Below are positions 51,633-62,802 of a DNA stretch of 63,806 nt, piece by piece. Both the position numbers and the translations under genes were made by a program. Below the pieces are notes generated by a model, which worked only from the letters and a program-made list of their open reading frames with translations, was not told where the DNA came from and made no database searches. Each line of letters begins with the position of its first letter. The stretch's first letter is position 1. This stretch comes from Paucisalibacillus globulus. GTDB lineage: Bacteria; Bacillota; Bacilli; Bacillales; Amphibacillaceae. Location of the stretch: positions 1-63,806 of the forward strand of contig NZ_LT855391.1 in NCBI RefSeq assembly GCF_900184735.1, written 5' to 3'.

Positions 51633-53102
51633 TTATGCTCCTAGTTCTTTTAATAGGTTATCCAATCTTTCTACAATTGTTTCTTTTCCTAGTAGTTCGA
51701 TTGCTAGTGGTAGTTCTGGGCCGTGGGTTTGGCCGGTTGTTGCTACGCGGATTGGCATGAATAGTTTCTTTCCGCGGTGTCCTGTTTCTTTTTGGGTTGC
51801 TTTTATTTGGTCTTTAATTGTATCTTTGTTGAACTCATCTAAGTGTATTAGTTTATCTGTAAATACTTGAAGTACTTCTGGTACTTGTTCTTCTGCTAAC
51901 ACTTCTTTTGCTGCTTCATCAAGTTCGACTGTTTTATTAAAGAACATATCCGTTAACTCTACAATTTCCTGACCAAAGCGTAATTGTTCTCGGTATAATC
52001 CAATTACCTTTTCAGCCCAGTCGCGAGTTTCTTCATCCATATCTTCAGAAAGCCTTCCAGCTTCAATTAGGTGTGGCATAGCAAGGTCGATTACCTTGTC
52101 TAGATCAGATGCTTTAATGTACTCGTTGTTCATCCATTTTAATTTTTGTACGTCAAAAATGGCTGGTGATGTAGATAATCTTTCTGGATCAAATATCTCA
52201 ATAAGCTTACTCTTCGTAAAGATTTCTTCTTCACCAACTGGAGACCAACCAAGTAGCGTAATAAAGTTAAACATCGCTTCCGGTAAGTATCCAAGATTTT
52301 TGTATTGCTCAATAAATTGAATGATATGAGAGTCACGCTTACTTAATTTCTTACGGTCTTCATTTAAGATTAACGTCATATGTCCAAATGTCGGTGCATC
52401 CCAACCAAATGCTTGATAGATCATTAGCTGTTTAGGTGTATTGGAGATATGTTCTTCACCACGGAAAACATGGGTAATATTCATTAGATGATCATCAATC
52501 GCCACGGCAAAGTTATAGGTTGGAACTCCATTTTGCTTTACCATTACCCAGTCGCCAAAATCACTAGATTCAAATTTGATCTCGTCACGTACGATATCAT
52601 TAAATGTATAGGTTACATTATCAGGCACTCGGAAACGGATACTAGCTTTGCGACCTTCCGCTTCATACGCTGCAATTTGTTCAGCTGTTAGATTACGGTG
52701 TTTACCCGAGTGCTTCGGAGGTTGTCCGTTCGCAATTTGTTCCTCACGTTCTGCTTCTAACTCTTCTTCTGACATATAACATTTATAAGCTAATCCTCTT
52801 TCTATTAACTCATTAACATATTTGTTATAAATATCTAGGCGCTCCATTTGACGATACGGACCGTAGTCTCCACCAACGTCTGCACCTTCATCCCATTCGA
52901 TGCCTAACCATTTCAGGTATTTAAGTTGGCTTTCTTCGCCGCCTTCTACGTTGCGTTTTTCATCTGTATCTTCAATTCGGATGATGAATTTACCGTTGAA
53001 GTGTTTTGCGTATAAGTAGTTAAATAGTGCTGTTCGTGCATTTCCTATATGTAAATGGCCTGTTGGGCTTGGTGCATAGCGCACGCGTACTTCGTTTGTC
53101 AT
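51633..53102 (-). CDS. gltX: glutamyl-tRNA synthetase
   Basis: A 489-residue class I synthetase: [13 protein letters not shown] (HIGH) near residue 11 and KLSKRD (KMSKS) near 250. In Bacillota it charges both tRNA-Glu and tRNA-Gln, the latter corrected by GatCAB. ATG 53102 follows GGAAGAG. In B. subtilis ispF-ispD precede it; here they are absent. Confidence 0.98.
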   Translation of the reverse strand: MTNEVRVRYAPSPTGHLHIGNARTALFNYLYAKHFNGKFIIRIEDTDEKRNVEGGEESQLKYLKWLGIEWDEGADVGGDYGPYRQMERLDIYNKYVNELIERGLAYKCYMSEEELEAEREEQIANGQPPKHSGKHRNLTAEQIAAYEAEGRKASIRFRVPDNVTYTFNDIVRDEIKFESSDFGDWVMVKQNGVPTYNFAVAIDDHLMNITHVFRGEEHISNTPKQLMIYQAFGWDAPTFGHMTLILNEDRKKLSKRDSHIIQFIEQYKNLGYLPEAMFNFITLLGWSPVGEEEIFTKSKLIEIFDPERLSTSPAIFDVQKLKWMNNEYIKASDLDKVIDLAMPHLIEAGRLSEDMDEETRDWAEKVIGLYREQLRFGQEIVELTDMFFNKTVELDEAAKEVLAEEQVPEVLQVFTDKLIHLDEFNKDTIKDQIKATQKETGHRGKKLFMPIRVATTGQTHGPELPLAIELLGKETIVERLDNLLKELGA

Positions 53103-53151
53103 GTTTTGTCTCTTCCTTCTTTATTGGTTTAATTAGGTTATTATTAAATGA

Positions 53152-53179
53152 AGTATACTTATAGTGAAACTTCTTTCAA
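53152..53179 (-). promoter_or_regulatory. sigma-A promoter of gltX
   Basis: Minus strand: -35 TTGAAA (53179-53174), 16-base spacer, -10 TATACT (53157-53152), about 50 bases upstream of gltX. The next bases (53193-53215) resemble a worn half of the palindromic repeat family (GAAATATATTCCGCTC). Confidence 0.65.
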
Positions 53180-53301
53180 GAGGCCCGAGGTTGAAATATA
53201 TTCCGCTCAGAGCATCGAATAACACGCCTAATCACTATAATAAATTTAAAATATCAACATTTAAAAAACCTTTTAAAATAACATACCTTTTCCATTATAA
53301 C

Positions 53302-53334
53302 AAAAAGTGATAACACTGGATGTTATCACTTTTA
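53302..53334 (-). terminator. terminator after yacL
   Basis: AAAAGTGATAACA and TGTTATCACTTTT form a 13-pair stem with a five-base loop, with T residues following on both strands. It lies about 35 bases after the yacL stop. Confidence 0.88.
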
Positions 53335-53368
53335 TTTATTGTTAATCTCAATATAAGTTATACCTTTT

Positions 53369-54460
53369 TTATAGGGCTTTTTCAAGTAATTTTGGCTTTG
53401 CGAAAATCATGCGGCCGGCAGAGGTTTGTAAAACACTAGTTATAAGTACTTCAATCGTTTTTCCAATATAATTTCTGCCTTCTTCTACCACAATCATGGT
53501 ACCATCATCTAAATATGCAATACCTTGATTTTGCTCTTTACCATCTTTAATTACCTGAACCATTAGTTCTTCTCCTGGCAATACAACTGGTTTAACTGCA
53601 TTTGCTAGGTCATTTATGTTTAGTACGTGCACACCTTGTAAATCACATACTTTATTAAGATTAAAGTCATTTGTAACGACAATACCATCGATTACTTTAG
53701 CAAGCTTTATTAGTTTACTATCTACTTCCTGGATGTCTTCAAAGTCACCTTCATAGATTTCTACTTTTATAGGAAGTTCTTTTTGAATTCGATTTAATAC
53801 ATCCAACCCACGTCTTCCGCGGTTACGCTTCAACACATCAGATGAATCTGCAATATGCTGTAATTCACCTAGTACAAATTGTGGGATAACGATTGTTCCT
53901 TCTATAAAGCTTGTTTGGCAGATATCAGCAATTCGTCCATCAATAATAACGCTTGTATCTAGAATCTTCGGGCGAGGATGTGTATCTAATCCCTCCGTAT
54001 CCGAAGGTCCTTTCTTTTTTTCTTTACGATTAATACTAATTAAATTCATTAATTCATCACGTCTTCTGAATCCAACCTGGAATCCGAAATACCCCAATAG
54101 AATTGTTATAAATAGTGGCATCACATTGGACACAAACTCAATTTGTATTTCTTGGATTGGTAGATTTATTAAAAACGCCGTTACCAAACCTATGATTAAT
54201 CCCAGGCTACCTAAGAGTAGATCACCAATTGGTATTTTCACTAAGCCTTCTTCTATCCACCTCAAAAAATCTACAATATAATCAGCAAGCATATAAGAAA
54301 TAACAAATAATATAATAGCACCTAATGCTGCTCCTAAAAATGGTGATTCAACCCATGTTAAATCAGTGAATTCTAATAACCTGATAATATATGGTATATA
54401 TAAATACCCAATGGTAGCTCCTGAAACGATAAAAAATAAGTGTACAATCTTTTTCAGCAC
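53369..54460 (-). CDS. yacL: YacL, PIN/TRAM-domain membrane protein
   Basis: A 363-residue protein with four N-terminal membrane spans (about 1-110), a PIN nuclease-fold domain starting at [15 protein letters not shown] and a C-terminal TRAM domain ([17 protein letters not shown]). Function is not established. A GTG at 54460, eight bases after AGGAGG, gives [10 protein letters not shown] like other YacL; the first in-frame GTG overlaps that site. In B. subtilis disA precedes it; here it has its own promoter. Confidence 0.9.
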   Translation of the reverse strand: MLKKIVHLFFIVSGATIGYLYIPYIIRLLEFTDLTWVESPFLGAALGAIILFVISYMLADYIVDFLRWIEEGLVKIPIGDLLLGSLGLIIGLVTAFLINLPIQEIQIEFVSNVMPLFITILLGYFGFQVGFRRRDELMNLISINRKEKKKGPSDTEGLDTHPRPKILDTSVIIDGRIADICQTSFIEGTIVIPQFVLGELQHIADSSDVLKRNRGRRGLDVLNRIQKELPIKVEIYEGDFEDIQEVDSKLIKLAKVIDGIVVTNDFNLNKVCDLQGVHVLNINDLANAVKPVVLPGEELMVQVIKDGKEQNQGIAYLDDGTMIVVEEGRNYIGKTIEVLITSVLQTSAGRMIFAKPKLLEKAL

Positions 54461-54586
54461 CACTGTCACCTCCTAACCACTATTATTGCCTATTAACCTA
54501 AAAAAATAACCATTATTTTGAAATTAGAGTGGTACTTAACCATCATAGCATAGCTCAAGCAAACAATCAAATTGGCAAAACATTAA

Positions 54587-54615
54587 ATTCTATCATAGTG
54601 TTACATGGAAGTCAA
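54587..54615 (-). promoter_or_regulatory. sigma-A promoter of yacL
   Basis: Minus strand: -35 TTGACT (54615-54610), 17-base spacer, -10 TAGAAT (54592-54587), in the gap where disA would be expected. Confidence 0.65.
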
Positions 54616-54652
54616 TGAAAATTCGACAATATTCTAGTAATTTTTCAAACTA

Positions 54653-56026
54653 TTACCTTGGAATACCTATATTTAATGCATCCTGGATTGTTTTTACACC
54701 GATTACCTCAATATCTTTTGGATATGTCCAACCATCCAGATTGTTTTGCGGACAGATGACACGTTTAAATCCTAGCTTCGCCGCTTCTTGTACCCGCTGT
54801 TCAATCCGAGATACTCGTCTAATTTCACCGGTTAATCCAACTTCTCCAATAAAGATATCATCAGGCTTTGTCGGAATATCTCGAAAGCTTGATGCAATAC
54901 TAATTGCAGTGGCTAAGTCAATTGCCGGCTCGTCCAGTTTAACTCCTCCAGCAACCTTTATATAAGCATCTTGGTTTTGAAGCATTAGTCCAACCCGCTT
55001 CTCCAATACAGCCATTAATAAGGACACTCTATTATGGTCAATCCCCGTTGCCATTCTTCTTGGATTCCCGAAGCTAGACGGTGATACAAGAGCCTGGATC
55101 TCTACCAGTATTGGCCTCGTGCCTTCCATCGAAGCTACTACAGTAGAACCAGCCGACCCTTGGGACCTTTCTTCTAGAAATATCTCAGAAGGATTTAACA
55201 CTTCGCGTAGTCCTTCTTCTTTCATTTCAAAAATACCCATTTCATTCGTGCTTCCAAACCTATTTTTTACTCCACGTAATATGCGGTAAGTATGATGCCT
55301 TTCTCCTTCAAAATAAAGCACGGTATCCACCATATGTTCCAGTAACCGTGGTCCAGCAATGGCACCTTCTTTAGTAACATGTCCTACAATTAGAATCGGA
55401 ATTCCACTAGTTTTTGCAATTCGCATTAGTTCACTTGTACACTCTCGTACCTGTGAAACACTACCAGGAGCACTAGTTACTTCCTCACGATAGATCGTTT
55501 GGATGGAGTCTATAATAACCAGTGACGGTTTTAATTGTTCAATATGGTTGGAGATACTAAGTAGATTTGTTTCAGCCAATACATATAGTGAATCAGAACT
55601 AACTCCCAATCGATCAGCTCGAAGCTTGGTTTGCCTTGTTGATTCCTCACCGGAAATATATAAAACTGGCAGTTGCTTTTTGGCAAGCTGCTGAGAGACC
55701 TGCAGTAATAAGGTAGACTTACCAATACCCGGATCTCCCCCTATTAAAACAAGTGAGCCAGGAACTATCCCTCCACCTAATACACGATTTAATTCCTTTA
55801 AATCTGTTGAAATACGTGGTTCTTGTTTGGATACGATAGATGTTATCTTTTCCGGCTTACTTCCTGCAGTTGTTATACCGCTAAATGTATGTCTTGTTTG
55901 TTTACCAGTAATGGAGGTTTCCTCTACAAAACTATTCCAATTATTACAACCGGGGCATTTCCCCATCCATTTTGCGGATTCGTAGCCACATTCTTGACAA
56001 ACAAACTTTGTCTTTACTTTTGCCAA
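54653..56026 (-). CDS. radA: RadA/Sms, DNA repair ATPase
   Basis: A 457-residue RecA-like branch-migration helicase acting in recombination. Zinc finger CQECG...CPGCN (Cys 10, 13, 24, 27), Walker [11 protein letters not shown] (about 97), the RadA motif KNRFGS and a Lon-like C-terminal domain are present. TTG start at 56026; the ribosome binding site is modest (AGGGAC). It is separated from clpC by 850 bases of repeats. Confidence 0.96.
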   Translation of the reverse strand: MAKVKTKFVCQECGYESAKWMGKCPGCNNWNSFVEETSITGKQTRHTFSGITTAGSKPEKITSIVSKQEPRISTDLKELNRVLGGGIVPGSLVLIGGDPGIGKSTLLLQVSQQLAKKQLPVLYISGEESTRQTKLRADRLGVSSDSLYVLAETNLLSISNHIEQLKPSLVIIDSIQTIYREEVTSAPGSVSQVRECTSELMRIAKTSGIPILIVGHVTKEGAIAGPRLLEHMVDTVLYFEGERHHTYRILRGVKNRFGSTNEMGIFEMKEEGLREVLNPSEIFLEERSQGSAGSTVVASMEGTRPILVEIQALVSPSSFGNPRRMATGIDHNRVSLLMAVLEKRVGLMLQNQDAYIKVAGGVKLDEPAIDLATAISIASSFRDIPTKPDDIFIGEVGLTGEIRRVSRIEQRVQEAAKLGFKRVICPQNNLDGWTYPKDIEVIGVKTIQDALNIGIPR

Positions 56027-56232
56027 TCCTATTCAGTCCCTTCGGATATCTCTATTATATACGTTTACTATTCCTCTATGGTTACAGAAATCTATCAATT
56101 TAAGTCAAATTTCCTAAAGTCTGCCACATATTAAGAAAAATTATAAGTCATGTGGGGCATTCAAATTAGATAAATAACTCTTTACACAAGGTTGTTGTTT
56201 CTCTAGTTAATTTATATTATTTGGGAGCAACA

Positions 56233-56421
56233 TACCCGCGAAGGAAATACACTCCGCACTCGCTGAGCGGCTGGTGAGCCTCCTCAGAGCTAAAGCTCTT
56301 GCGGGGTCTCACCGATGCCTATCCTCCCGCAGGACAAGGAACGCTACGAAAGCGATACATCGCACGCAGAAAAAGTGATTTTCTTTTTCAAGGAGTCTCC
56401 GTGTATTTCCTTCGCTAGTTT
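56233..56421. repeat. palindromic repeat, left arm of the radA-clpC inverted pair
   Basis: Runs from CGCGAAGGAAATACACTCCGC to GTCTCCGTGTATTTCCTTCGC, whose ends pair. Its middle carries an extra segment (CAGGACAAGGAACG ... AGAAAAAGTGATTTTC) also found, inverted, in the right arm. The gap 56027-56878 has no gene. Confidence 0.85.
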
Positions 56422-56490
56422 TGAGTGAAGAAATATAAGAAATTAAAACTAACACAATAATTATTTGCTATCTTAAATAAGAATAATTAA

Positions 56491-56686
56491 ACTAGTGCAG
56501 GCAGAATACGGAGACTCCTCGAAAATGAAGAGCAATTTTCTTCGTGCGATGATTATGCTGCCGGCCTTCCTTGTCCTACGGGAATAGCACGTGTCCGAAG
56601 ACCCCTAGAGAGGCGAACTTTCCTCGAGGAGGCTGAGGCCGTGCCCGTGGAAAGCGGGGTATTCTGCCGGAGCGGTGTCGTACCCC
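56491..56686. repeat. palindromic repeat, right arm of the radA-clpC inverted pair
   Basis: The reverse complement resembles the left arm almost end to end, including CCGTAGGACAAGGAA, TCATCGCACG and GGAGTCTCCGTATTC. Together the arms form a large inverted repeat (about 190 bases each) around an AT-rich spacer of about 70 bases. Confidence 0.82.
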
Positions 56687-56828
56687 TATATCCATTAACT
56701 AATGGTATCTAACTTCTTACCGCACAGTTTCTATCAATAATATAATTAACAACAATCATTTACTAAACAGCCTTACACAAACAAATTTCTTATCCGCATC
56801 GTATCATATTTTCCAGTCAAAATAAAAA

Positions 56829-56852
56829 ACTAGAAGGATAATTCCTTCTAGT
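56829..56852 (-). terminator. terminator after clpC
   Basis: ACTAGAAGGA pairs with TCCTTCTAGT over a four-base loop, with a T run on the minus strand. It ends the ctsR-mcsA-mcsB-clpC transcript, so radA is not in that operon unless by readthrough. Confidence 0.9.
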
Positions 56853-56878
56853 TTTTAGTTCAGAATTCACCAATTTTA

Positions 56879-59305
56879 TTAGGATAAAATGATAAATTCT
56901 CCTTTGTTATTAAGACCGATTTTTACCTTTTCTCCGATTTTTATTGTACCTTTCAACAACTCTTCAGATAAAAGATCTTCAATATTTTTTTGGATTGAAC
57001 GACGTAATGGTCTTGCACCATACTCCGGATCAAATCCTTCATTAGCAATCTTCTCTACCGCTTTATCTGTAAGTGTAAAGTCAATATCTTGCTCCACCAA
57101 GCGTTTTTGAACGTCTTTTATCATTAATGTTACGATACTCTTCATGTGTTTCTTCTCTAAAGAGTGGAACACAATTGTTTCATCGATTCTATTTAGAAAT
57201 TCTGGGCGGAAAGCCTTCTTAAGTTCATCGAGTACTTTCGATTTCATATTAGAATAGTCTTTTCCGTCCTCTTCTAAATTAAATCCAACAAACTTATTTC
57301 GTTTTAATTCACTTGCCCCAACATTGGAAGTCATGATTAATACGGTGTTACGGAAGTCTACTACACGACCTTTTGAATCTGTTAAACGTCCATCTTCCAG
57401 CACCTGTAATAAGATATTAAATACTTCCGGATGGGCTTTTTCTATTTCATCTAAAAGTACAACAGAATACGGTTTTCTACGTACTTTTTCAGTTAATTGG
57501 CCGCCTTCTTCATATCCAACATATCCTGGAGGTGATCCGACTAAACGTGATGTAGAATGTTTCTCCATATATTCAGACATATCAATTCGGATCATTGCAT
57601 TCTCATCCGCAAACATTGCTTCTGCAAGGGCACGTGCTAATTCTGTTTTTCCGACCCCTGTTGGTCCTAAGAAGATAAAGGAACCAATTGGACGTTTCGG
57701 ATCTTTAAGCCCTGCTCTAGCCCTTCTAATCGCCTTTGAAATGGCTTTAACGGCTTCTTCCTGACCAATTATACGATCATGTAAGACTTCTTCTAGGTTA
57801 AGTAGTCGTTCACTCTCATCTTTTGTTAATTTGGAAACAGGTACACCGGTCCAGATAGAAACGATACTTGCGATATCTTCTACTGTTACCTGGGAATCTT
57901 CTTGACCCTGTTTTTCTTTCCATTCATTCTTCGTCATCTCTAACTCTTCACGAAGTCGTTGCTCTGAATCTCTTAAAGATGCTGCTTTTTCAAATTCTTG
58001 ACTCTGAACTGCTGCATCTTTTTCTTTACGTACTTCTTCTAGTTTCTGTTCTAAGTCCTTTAAGTTTGGTGGTACTGTGTAAGAACGAAGTCTTACTTTT
58101 GAACCAGCCTCATCAATTAAATCAATTGCCTTATCCGGTAAAAAGCGGTCGGTAATATAACGGTCAGAAAGATTAGCAGCCGCTTCGATAGCCTCATCGG
58201 TAATAGTTACACGGTGATGTGCTTCATAGCGATCTCTCAACCCTTTTAGAATTTGAATTGTCTCTTCCAGTGTTGGTTCATCTACTTGAATCGGTTGGAA
58301 TCTTCGTTCTAAAGCAGCATCTTTTTCAATATATTTACGATACTCTTCTAATGTAGTAGCACCAATACATTGTAGCTCTCCACGTGCTAGAGATGGCTTT
58401 AAGATATTGGAGGCATCAATAGCACCTTCTGCACCACCAGCACCTATTAAGGTGTGTAATTCATCAATAAATAAAATAATATTCCCTGCTTGTCGAATTT
58501 CCTCCATGACTTTCTTCAGACGATCTTCAAATTCACCACGATATTTAGTTCCTGCCACAACCGTACCCATATCAAGTGTCATCACGCGCTTATCTCGTAG
58601 TGTCTCAGGCACTTCATTGTTGATAATTTGTTGTGCAAGACCTTCTGCAACAGCTGTTTTACCCACACCTGGTTCTCCGATTAATACAGGATTGTTCTTT
58701 GTACGGCGACTCAATATTTGAATAACACGTTCAATTTCTTTACTTCTCCCAATAACGGGATCAATGTTTCCTTCCTTTGCACTAGCAGTTAAATCACGCG
58801 CAAGAGAATCCAGTGTCGGTGTATTCGCACTAGATGCCTGCCCACGACCTTGTCTACCGGCTTGTGACTCATTACTACCAAGTAACTGAAGGACCTGTTG
58901 TCTAGCTTTATTTAAGCTCACACCTAAGTTATTTAGAACTCGAGCGGCAACCCCTTCACCTTCGCGAATTAAGCCAAGTAATATATGTTCAGTACCAACA
59001 TAGGAATGACCTAGTTTACGAGCTTCATCTTGTGATAGCTCCACAACCTTCTTTGCTCTTGGGGTATAATGTATGGTTTGCATTGGTTGCTTCCCAGTTC
59101 CAATTAGCTTTTCCACTTCTTCTTGAATCTTAGAAACTTCTAATCCCAAAGATTCCAAAGCTTTTGCAGCTATTCCTTCCCCTTCACGGACAAGTCCTAG
59201 TAAAATATGTTCCGTTCCAATATTATTATGACCAAGACGCACAGCCTCTTCTTGGGATAGTGCTAGTACTTTTTGAGCTCTTTCAGTAAAACGTCCAAAC
59301 ATCAT
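56879..59305 (-). CDS. clpC: ClpC, AAA+ unfoldase of the ClpCP protease
   Basis: An 808-residue protein: two Clp N repeats (about 1-140), AAA-1 with [13 protein letters not shown], the UVR/M region ([18 protein letters not shown]), AAA-2 with [13 protein letters not shown] and a C-terminal tail. It works with ClpP and adaptors such as MecA and McsB to degrade proteins and controls competence and sporulation. Last gene of the CtsR operon. Confidence 0.98.
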   Translation of the reverse strand: MMFGRFTERAQKVLALSQEEAVRLGHNNIGTEHILLGLVREGEGIAAKALESLGLEVSKIQEEVEKLIGTGKQPMQTIHYTPRAKKVVELSQDEARKLGHSYVGTEHILLGLIREGEGVAARVLNNLGVSLNKARQQVLQLLGSNESQAGRQGRGQASSANTPTLDSLARDLTASAKEGNIDPVIGRSKEIERVIQILSRRTKNNPVLIGEPGVGKTAVAEGLAQQIINNEVPETLRDKRVMTLDMGTVVAGTKYRGEFEDRLKKVMEEIRQAGNIILFIDELHTLIGAGGAEGAIDASNILKPSLARGELQCIGATTLEEYRKYIEKDAALERRFQPIQVDEPTLEETIQILKGLRDRYEAHHRVTITDEAIEAAANLSDRYITDRFLPDKAIDLIDEAGSKVRLRSYTVPPNLKDLEQKLEEVRKEKDAAVQSQEFEKAASLRDSEQRLREELEMTKNEWKEKQGQEDSQVTVEDIASIVSIWTGVPVSKLTKDESERLLNLEEVLHDRIIGQEEAVKAISKAIRRARAGLKDPKRPIGSFIFLGPTGVGKTELARALAEAMFADENAMIRIDMSEYMEKHSTSRLVGSPPGYVGYEEGGQLTEKVRRKPYSVVLLDEIEKAHPEVFNILLQVLEDGRLTDSKGRVVDFRNTVLIMTSNVGASELKRNKFVGFNLEEDGKDYSNMKSKVLDELKKAFRPEFLNRIDETIVFHSLEKKHMKSIVTLMIKDVQKRLVEQDIDFTLTDKAVEKIANEGFDPEYGARPLRRSIQKNIEDLLSEELLKGTIKIGEKVKIGLNNKGEFIILS

Positions 59306-59322
59306 ATAAGATTTCCTCCTAC

Positions 59323-60387
59323 CTATTCCTCAAATTGTAATCGTTCTCGAATTAAAGACGCTCTAAGTATATCTCTCTCCGCCATTGTTAACGTCTTCTT
59401 TGCGTAGTGTTGTAAAAATCCGGGTTGAGTTAAAACCATCAGTTCATTAAGTATATTACGAGAAACATTTTTAATGATTCCTAAATCGATTCCTAATCGA
59501 ACATTCGATAAACATCTAGCTGCTTCCTTGGATTCGATAATTCTACTATATTCTAAAACTCCTAATGAACGGAAGATACGGTTCTCTAATTCCATTCCGG
59601 ATTGTTCAAGAATTCTTGTTCTCGCTTTGCGTTCATGTTCTATTAATTGTTGAACAACACTCTCTAAGTCCTCTATGATATGCTCTTCTGCTTTCCCAAG
59701 TGTAATTTGATTTGAGATTTGAAAAATATTCCCTAAAGCTTCACTACCTTCTCCATATATCCCTCTAACGACAAGTCCCAACTGGTTAATAGCTGGCATC
59801 ATCCTATTTATTTGTTTCGTCATTGCAAGGGCTGGTAAGTGCATCATAACAGAGGCTCTCATACCCGTACCAACATTGGTAGGACAGCTAGTTAAAAAAC
59901 CACGTTTCTCATCAAAAGCATAATTAACCTTATCTTCTATCCAATCATCAAATTCTAGTGCTTTATTCAAAGCTTTGGTTAATTGTAAACCTGGAAAGTA
60001 AATTTGAATACGAATATGGTCTTCTTCATTAATCATGACCGATACTTGCTCATTATCCGAGATCAAAGTTGCTGCTGCCCCTTCTTTTTTAGCAAGTAAT
60101 GGACTTATGAGGTGCTTTTCTACTAATACGCTTTTTTCGATTGCAGTTAAATCACGTATAGAGACAAACTCGAAATTTTGATATTCTTCAAATGATTGAT
60201 GTTCGTAATGTCTTTTAAAGAACTCTCTAATTTCCTCTAATTCCTTTTGATCAGCAATGATAGGAAATGGCACATCAGCGAAATTTCTCGCTAAACGAAT
60301 GCGACTACTTAAAACAATGTCATGATTTGGACCTTGTTCTCGCATCCAAGGACTAATCGCCTCATTCATAAAGTTTTGAAGTGTCAC
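59323..60387 (-). CDS. mcsB: McsB, protein arginine kinase
   Basis: A 354-residue phosphagen-kinase-fold enzyme that phosphorylates arginines, including on CtsR, marking proteins for ClpCP. Nucleotide-binding [11 protein letters not shown] and the active-site Cys loop [13 protein letters not shown] are present. GTG 60387 overlaps the mcsA stop (GTGA), so coupling with its activator is likely. Confidence 0.97.
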   Translation of the reverse strand: MTLQNFMNEAISPWMREQGPNHDIVLSSRIRLARNFADVPFPIIADQKELEEIREFFKRHYEHQSFEEYQNFEFVSIRDLTAIEKSVLVEKHLISPLLAKKEGAAATLISDNEQVSVMINEEDHIRIQIYFPGLQLTKALNKALEFDDWIEDKVNYAFDEKRGFLTSCPTNVGTGMRASVMMHLPALAMTKQINRMMPAINQLGLVVRGIYGEGSEALGNIFQISNQITLGKAEEHIIEDLESVVQQLIEHERKARTRILEQSGMELENRIFRSLGVLEYSRIIESKEAARCLSNVRLGIDLGIIKNVSRNILNELMVLTQPGFLQHYAKKTLTMAERDILRASLIRERLQFEE

Positions 60388-60929
60388 CTACTATCACCTG
60401 CTTCTTTCTGATTAATTTTAGCTTCTAATTCCTTAATTCTATCCCTAATAACAGCAGCTTGTTCAAATTCCTCATTCGTAATTAATTCCTGCAGCTGTGC
60501 TTTATACGTAGCAACTTGTTTCTTTAGATGCAAATTGCCACCTTTTCGTTTAGGTATTTTCCCACGATGTTCCGTGTTTCCACTATGAACACGTCGGAAG
60601 ATAGGATTTAGATTTGCAGAAAAAGTGTGGTAACATTCCCCACAACCAAACTTACCAATCTGTTTAAACTCCGAAAAAGTTAACCCACATTTCGGACATT
60701 GATGTTCTTTTTCTTTTTTGATATGGGCACCTGGTGTGTTTACATGACTTGTGTCAAAGTTGAATAAACCTGTTAGTAAATTATGAAGGGAATATCCTTC
60801 TTCTGGATAAGTCATATATCCCTTTTCCTTCGCACATACTTCACAAATGTTAACTTCCGTTTTATGGCCATTAATTACTTGTGTATAATGTAGGGTGGCT
60901 GGTCGTTCTTGACATTCATGACACTCCAT
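60384..60929 (-). CDS. mcsA: McsA, activator of McsB
   Basis: A 181-residue zinc protein with four CXXC pairs (CHEC, CEVC, CPKC, CGEC) and a C-terminal UVR motif ([15 protein letters not shown]). McsA stimulates McsB arginine kinase activity and senses metal or thiol stress. ATG follows AAGGGGG. Second gene in the operon. Confidence 0.96.
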   Translation of the reverse strand: MECHECQERPATLHYTQVINGHKTEVNICEVCAKEKGYMTYPEEGYSLHNLLTGLFNFDTSHVNTPGAHIKKEKEHQCPKCGLTFSEFKQIGKFGCGECYHTFSANLNPIFRRVHSGNTEHRGKIPKRKGGNLHLKKQVATYKAQLQELITNEEFEQAAVIRDRIKELEAKINQKEAGDSR

Positions 60930-60970
60930 TGTTTTTCCCCCTTACCGTTAAACTAAAACCAGTACATCGA

Positions 60971-61432
60971 TTATAAATACTTTAAAGTCGTTAACATGGC
61001 AGTTAATATACGTGATCTAATTTCATCTCTTAAAGGCAATTTAAAAGCTAATGTTTCCCTACTTACTCCATTAGCCATAATCTTGGCTTCTCTAGCTGTA
61101 ATAATCTCTTCCTCTACAAGTCGTTCTAATACGTCGTAGGCTGCTTGTTGTGTAACTGTAGGATTAATTAACCTAATAATTTCATCGATCATGTCTGATT
61201 TGTCTCGATGCCTTACTCGAATGATACGAATATAGCCTCCACCACCACGTTTACTTTCCACTATATAGCCTTTTTCAATGGTAAAGCGAGTATTTATTAC
61301 ATAGTTTATCTGCGATGGAACACATTGGAACCGATCTGCAATTTCACTTCGCTTTATTTCGATGGCATCTTGACCTTTTGCTTGTAATACCTTTTTCAAA
61401 TATTGTTCAATTACATCTGAAATATTGCTCAA
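60971..61432 (-). CDS. ctsR: CtsR, heat-shock repressor
   Basis: A 153-residue repressor with a winged helix-turn-helix domain, the heat-sensing tetraglycine loop ESKRGGGGYIRI, and a C-terminal dimer domain. CtsR represses clp genes and is removed when phosphorylated or degraded at high temperature. TTG start at 61432 after GGGAGGG. Its own promoter has a consensus CtsR box. Confidence 0.97.
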   Translation of the reverse strand: MSNISDVIEQYLKKVLQAKGQDAIEIKRSEIADRFQCVPSQINYVINTRFTIEKGYIVESKRGGGGYIRIIRVRHRDKSDMIDEIIRLINPTVTQQAAYDVLERLVEEEIITAREAKIMANGVSRETLAFKLPLRDEIRSRILTAMLTTLKYL

Positions 61433-61482
61433 TTGATTCCCTCCCTAATTTCAAGAGTGGTCCATAATTTCTTTCCTGACTT

Positions 61483-61499
61483 TGACTAACTTTGACTAT
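61483..61499 (-). promoter_or_regulatory. CtsR operator
   Basis: Minus strand AGTCAAA GTT AGTCAAA: two heptads with a three-base spacer, matching the CtsR consensus (A/GGTCAAANANA/GGTCAAA). It lies directly downstream of the ctsR -10, so binding would block RNA polymerase. Confidence 0.92.
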
Positions 61500-61505
61500 A
61501 CTTTT

Positions 61506-61533
61506 ATTATACTTCAATTTTAATCAGATGCAA
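61506..61533 (-). promoter_or_regulatory. sigma-A promoter of ctsR-mcsA-mcsB-clpC
   Basis: Minus strand: -35 TTGCAT (61533-61528), 16-base spacer, perfect -10 TATAAT (61511-61506), followed by the CtsR operator. Confidence 0.8.
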
Positions 61534-61653
61534 CCATTCATACCCTATCTATTGTTGACAAATTAATAAAAAACAAAACAAATTATCTGAACTTTTTTCT
61601 CATCTATTTCGAGATGAAAGAACTTAAGTAAGGATTTTATTTTTAGAAGGAAA

Positions 61654-61690
61654 AACCCCGTATCACTTTTTCCATGTACGGGATTTTACT
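61654..61690 (-). terminator. terminator of the MgtC-family gene
   Basis: CCCGTA (61657-61662) pairs with TACGGG (61677-61682); on the minus strand T residues follow. It lies 13 bases after the mgtC stop and insulates the ctsR operon. Confidence 0.85.
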
Positions 61691-61695
61691 GGTGG

Positions 61696-62391
61696 TTATC
61701 TTTCAGAAACGCTTTTCACTGCATCAATGCTAGAAAGACTTTCAAACAATCTAATTCGATTAAGTTCTTCGTTCGGTTCCACTTTTATAAAAATACTGCG
61801 TAGATCATTTTCTACCTTTAATACCTCAACCTGCCTAACTTTTATATTACTTTCTTCAAAAACTGAAACAACCTTATTAATGGCAAGATTAGGGTAAGAG
61901 ACAATCTCAACAACCATGGAGCTCTTGCCTTTCGTAAAGAGCTTTTCAAAATTATTTAGGAAAACTAGACTTAACAAGATGATTAACGTTGTAAATAATG
62001 CAACGGCATACATGCCAGCACCAACGACTAAACCAAGTCCAGCAACAGCCCATATTGACGCCGCAGTAGTTAAACCTCTTATAGTACCACCATATACCAT
62101 AATAGTTCCAGCACCGAGAAATCCGATCCCACTAATAACATAAGATGGAATTCTTGCTGGATCAAAACGTACATTATCATACTTTTCTATGTAGGCTTCA
62201 AACCCATACAACGATAGCACCATCATCAAACAAGAGCCAACTCCAACAAGGATATGAGTGCGAAATCCTGCAGAGTGGTTTTTTAATTCTCTCTCAAATC
62301 CTATTAACCCTGATAAAAGCAAAGCAATAAGTACACGAACTATTATAAGTAAAAAGTGTTCATCAATTAAGTGTGAAAGAATTGCATTCAT
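61696..62391 (-). CDS. MgtC/SapB-family membrane protein
   Basis: A 231-residue protein: five membrane segments in the first 145 residues with the MgtC signature GLIGFERELKNHSAGFRTHILVG, then a soluble C-terminal domain with an ACT-like fold. Family members act in magnesium homeostasis or modulate membrane ATPase activity; the exact role here is unknown. ATG follows AGGAG. It is not in this place in B. subtilis. Confidence 0.85.
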   Translation of the reverse strand: MNAILSHLIDEHFLLIIVRVLIALLLSGLIGFERELKNHSAGFRTHILVGVGSCLMMVLSLYGFEAYIEKYDNVRFDPARIPSYVISGIGFLGAGTIMVYGGTIRGLTTAASIWAVAGLGLVVGAGMYAVALFTTLIILLSLVFLNNFEKLFTKGKSSMVVEIVSYPNLAINKVVSVFEESNIKVRQVEVLKVENDLRSIFIKVEPNEELNRIRLFESLSSIDAVKSVSER

Positions 62392-62463
62392 ATTTATCTC
62401 CTCTTTTATATATATTATCAGTTTAGTCTGTCAAAATGTAAATATGAGTTTTGAATTATTTTA

Positions 62464-62497
62464 TGAAGCCCTAGTTCAATTCTGAACTAGGGCTTCA
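62464..62497. terminator. hairpin between rrn and the MgtC gene
   Basis: GAAGCCCTAGTTCA pairs with TGAACTAGGGCTTC over a four-base loop. It may be a second-line terminator for the rRNA operon upstream on the minus strand. Confidence 0.6.
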
Positions 62498-62567
62498 TTG
62501 TTATTATTTAATTTCTTCGACAAAATTATATTCTTATGGGAATGGATTATAACATTTTTATAACCAA

Positions 62568-62603
62568 AAAAGCCAAGAGACGAATAAATCATCTCTTGGC
62601 TTC
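62568..62603 (-). terminator. rRNA operon terminator
   Basis: AAGCCAAGAGA and TCTCTTGGCTT form the stem; on the minus strand TTTTTT follows. It lies immediately past the 5S gene. Confidence 0.9.
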
Positions 62604-62607
62604 ATTT

Positions 62608-62724
<117 letters not shown>

Positions 62725-62802
62725 AATGGACAGGTTATTCAAATATAATTTTGAATTTATACCCTAAAAACTAAATAAGAGTAAACAACGAATCAAAAAG
62801 TT

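Noticed and set aside
46973-56686. CRISPR array
   Set aside because: Repeats here are large, palindromic and dispersed; there are no short direct repeats with regular unique spacers and no cas genes.
54470-56878. Possible remnants of disA near radA
   Set aside because: I read the gaps on both sides of radA on the minus strand and saw no DisA-like fragments; only a promoter and repeats.
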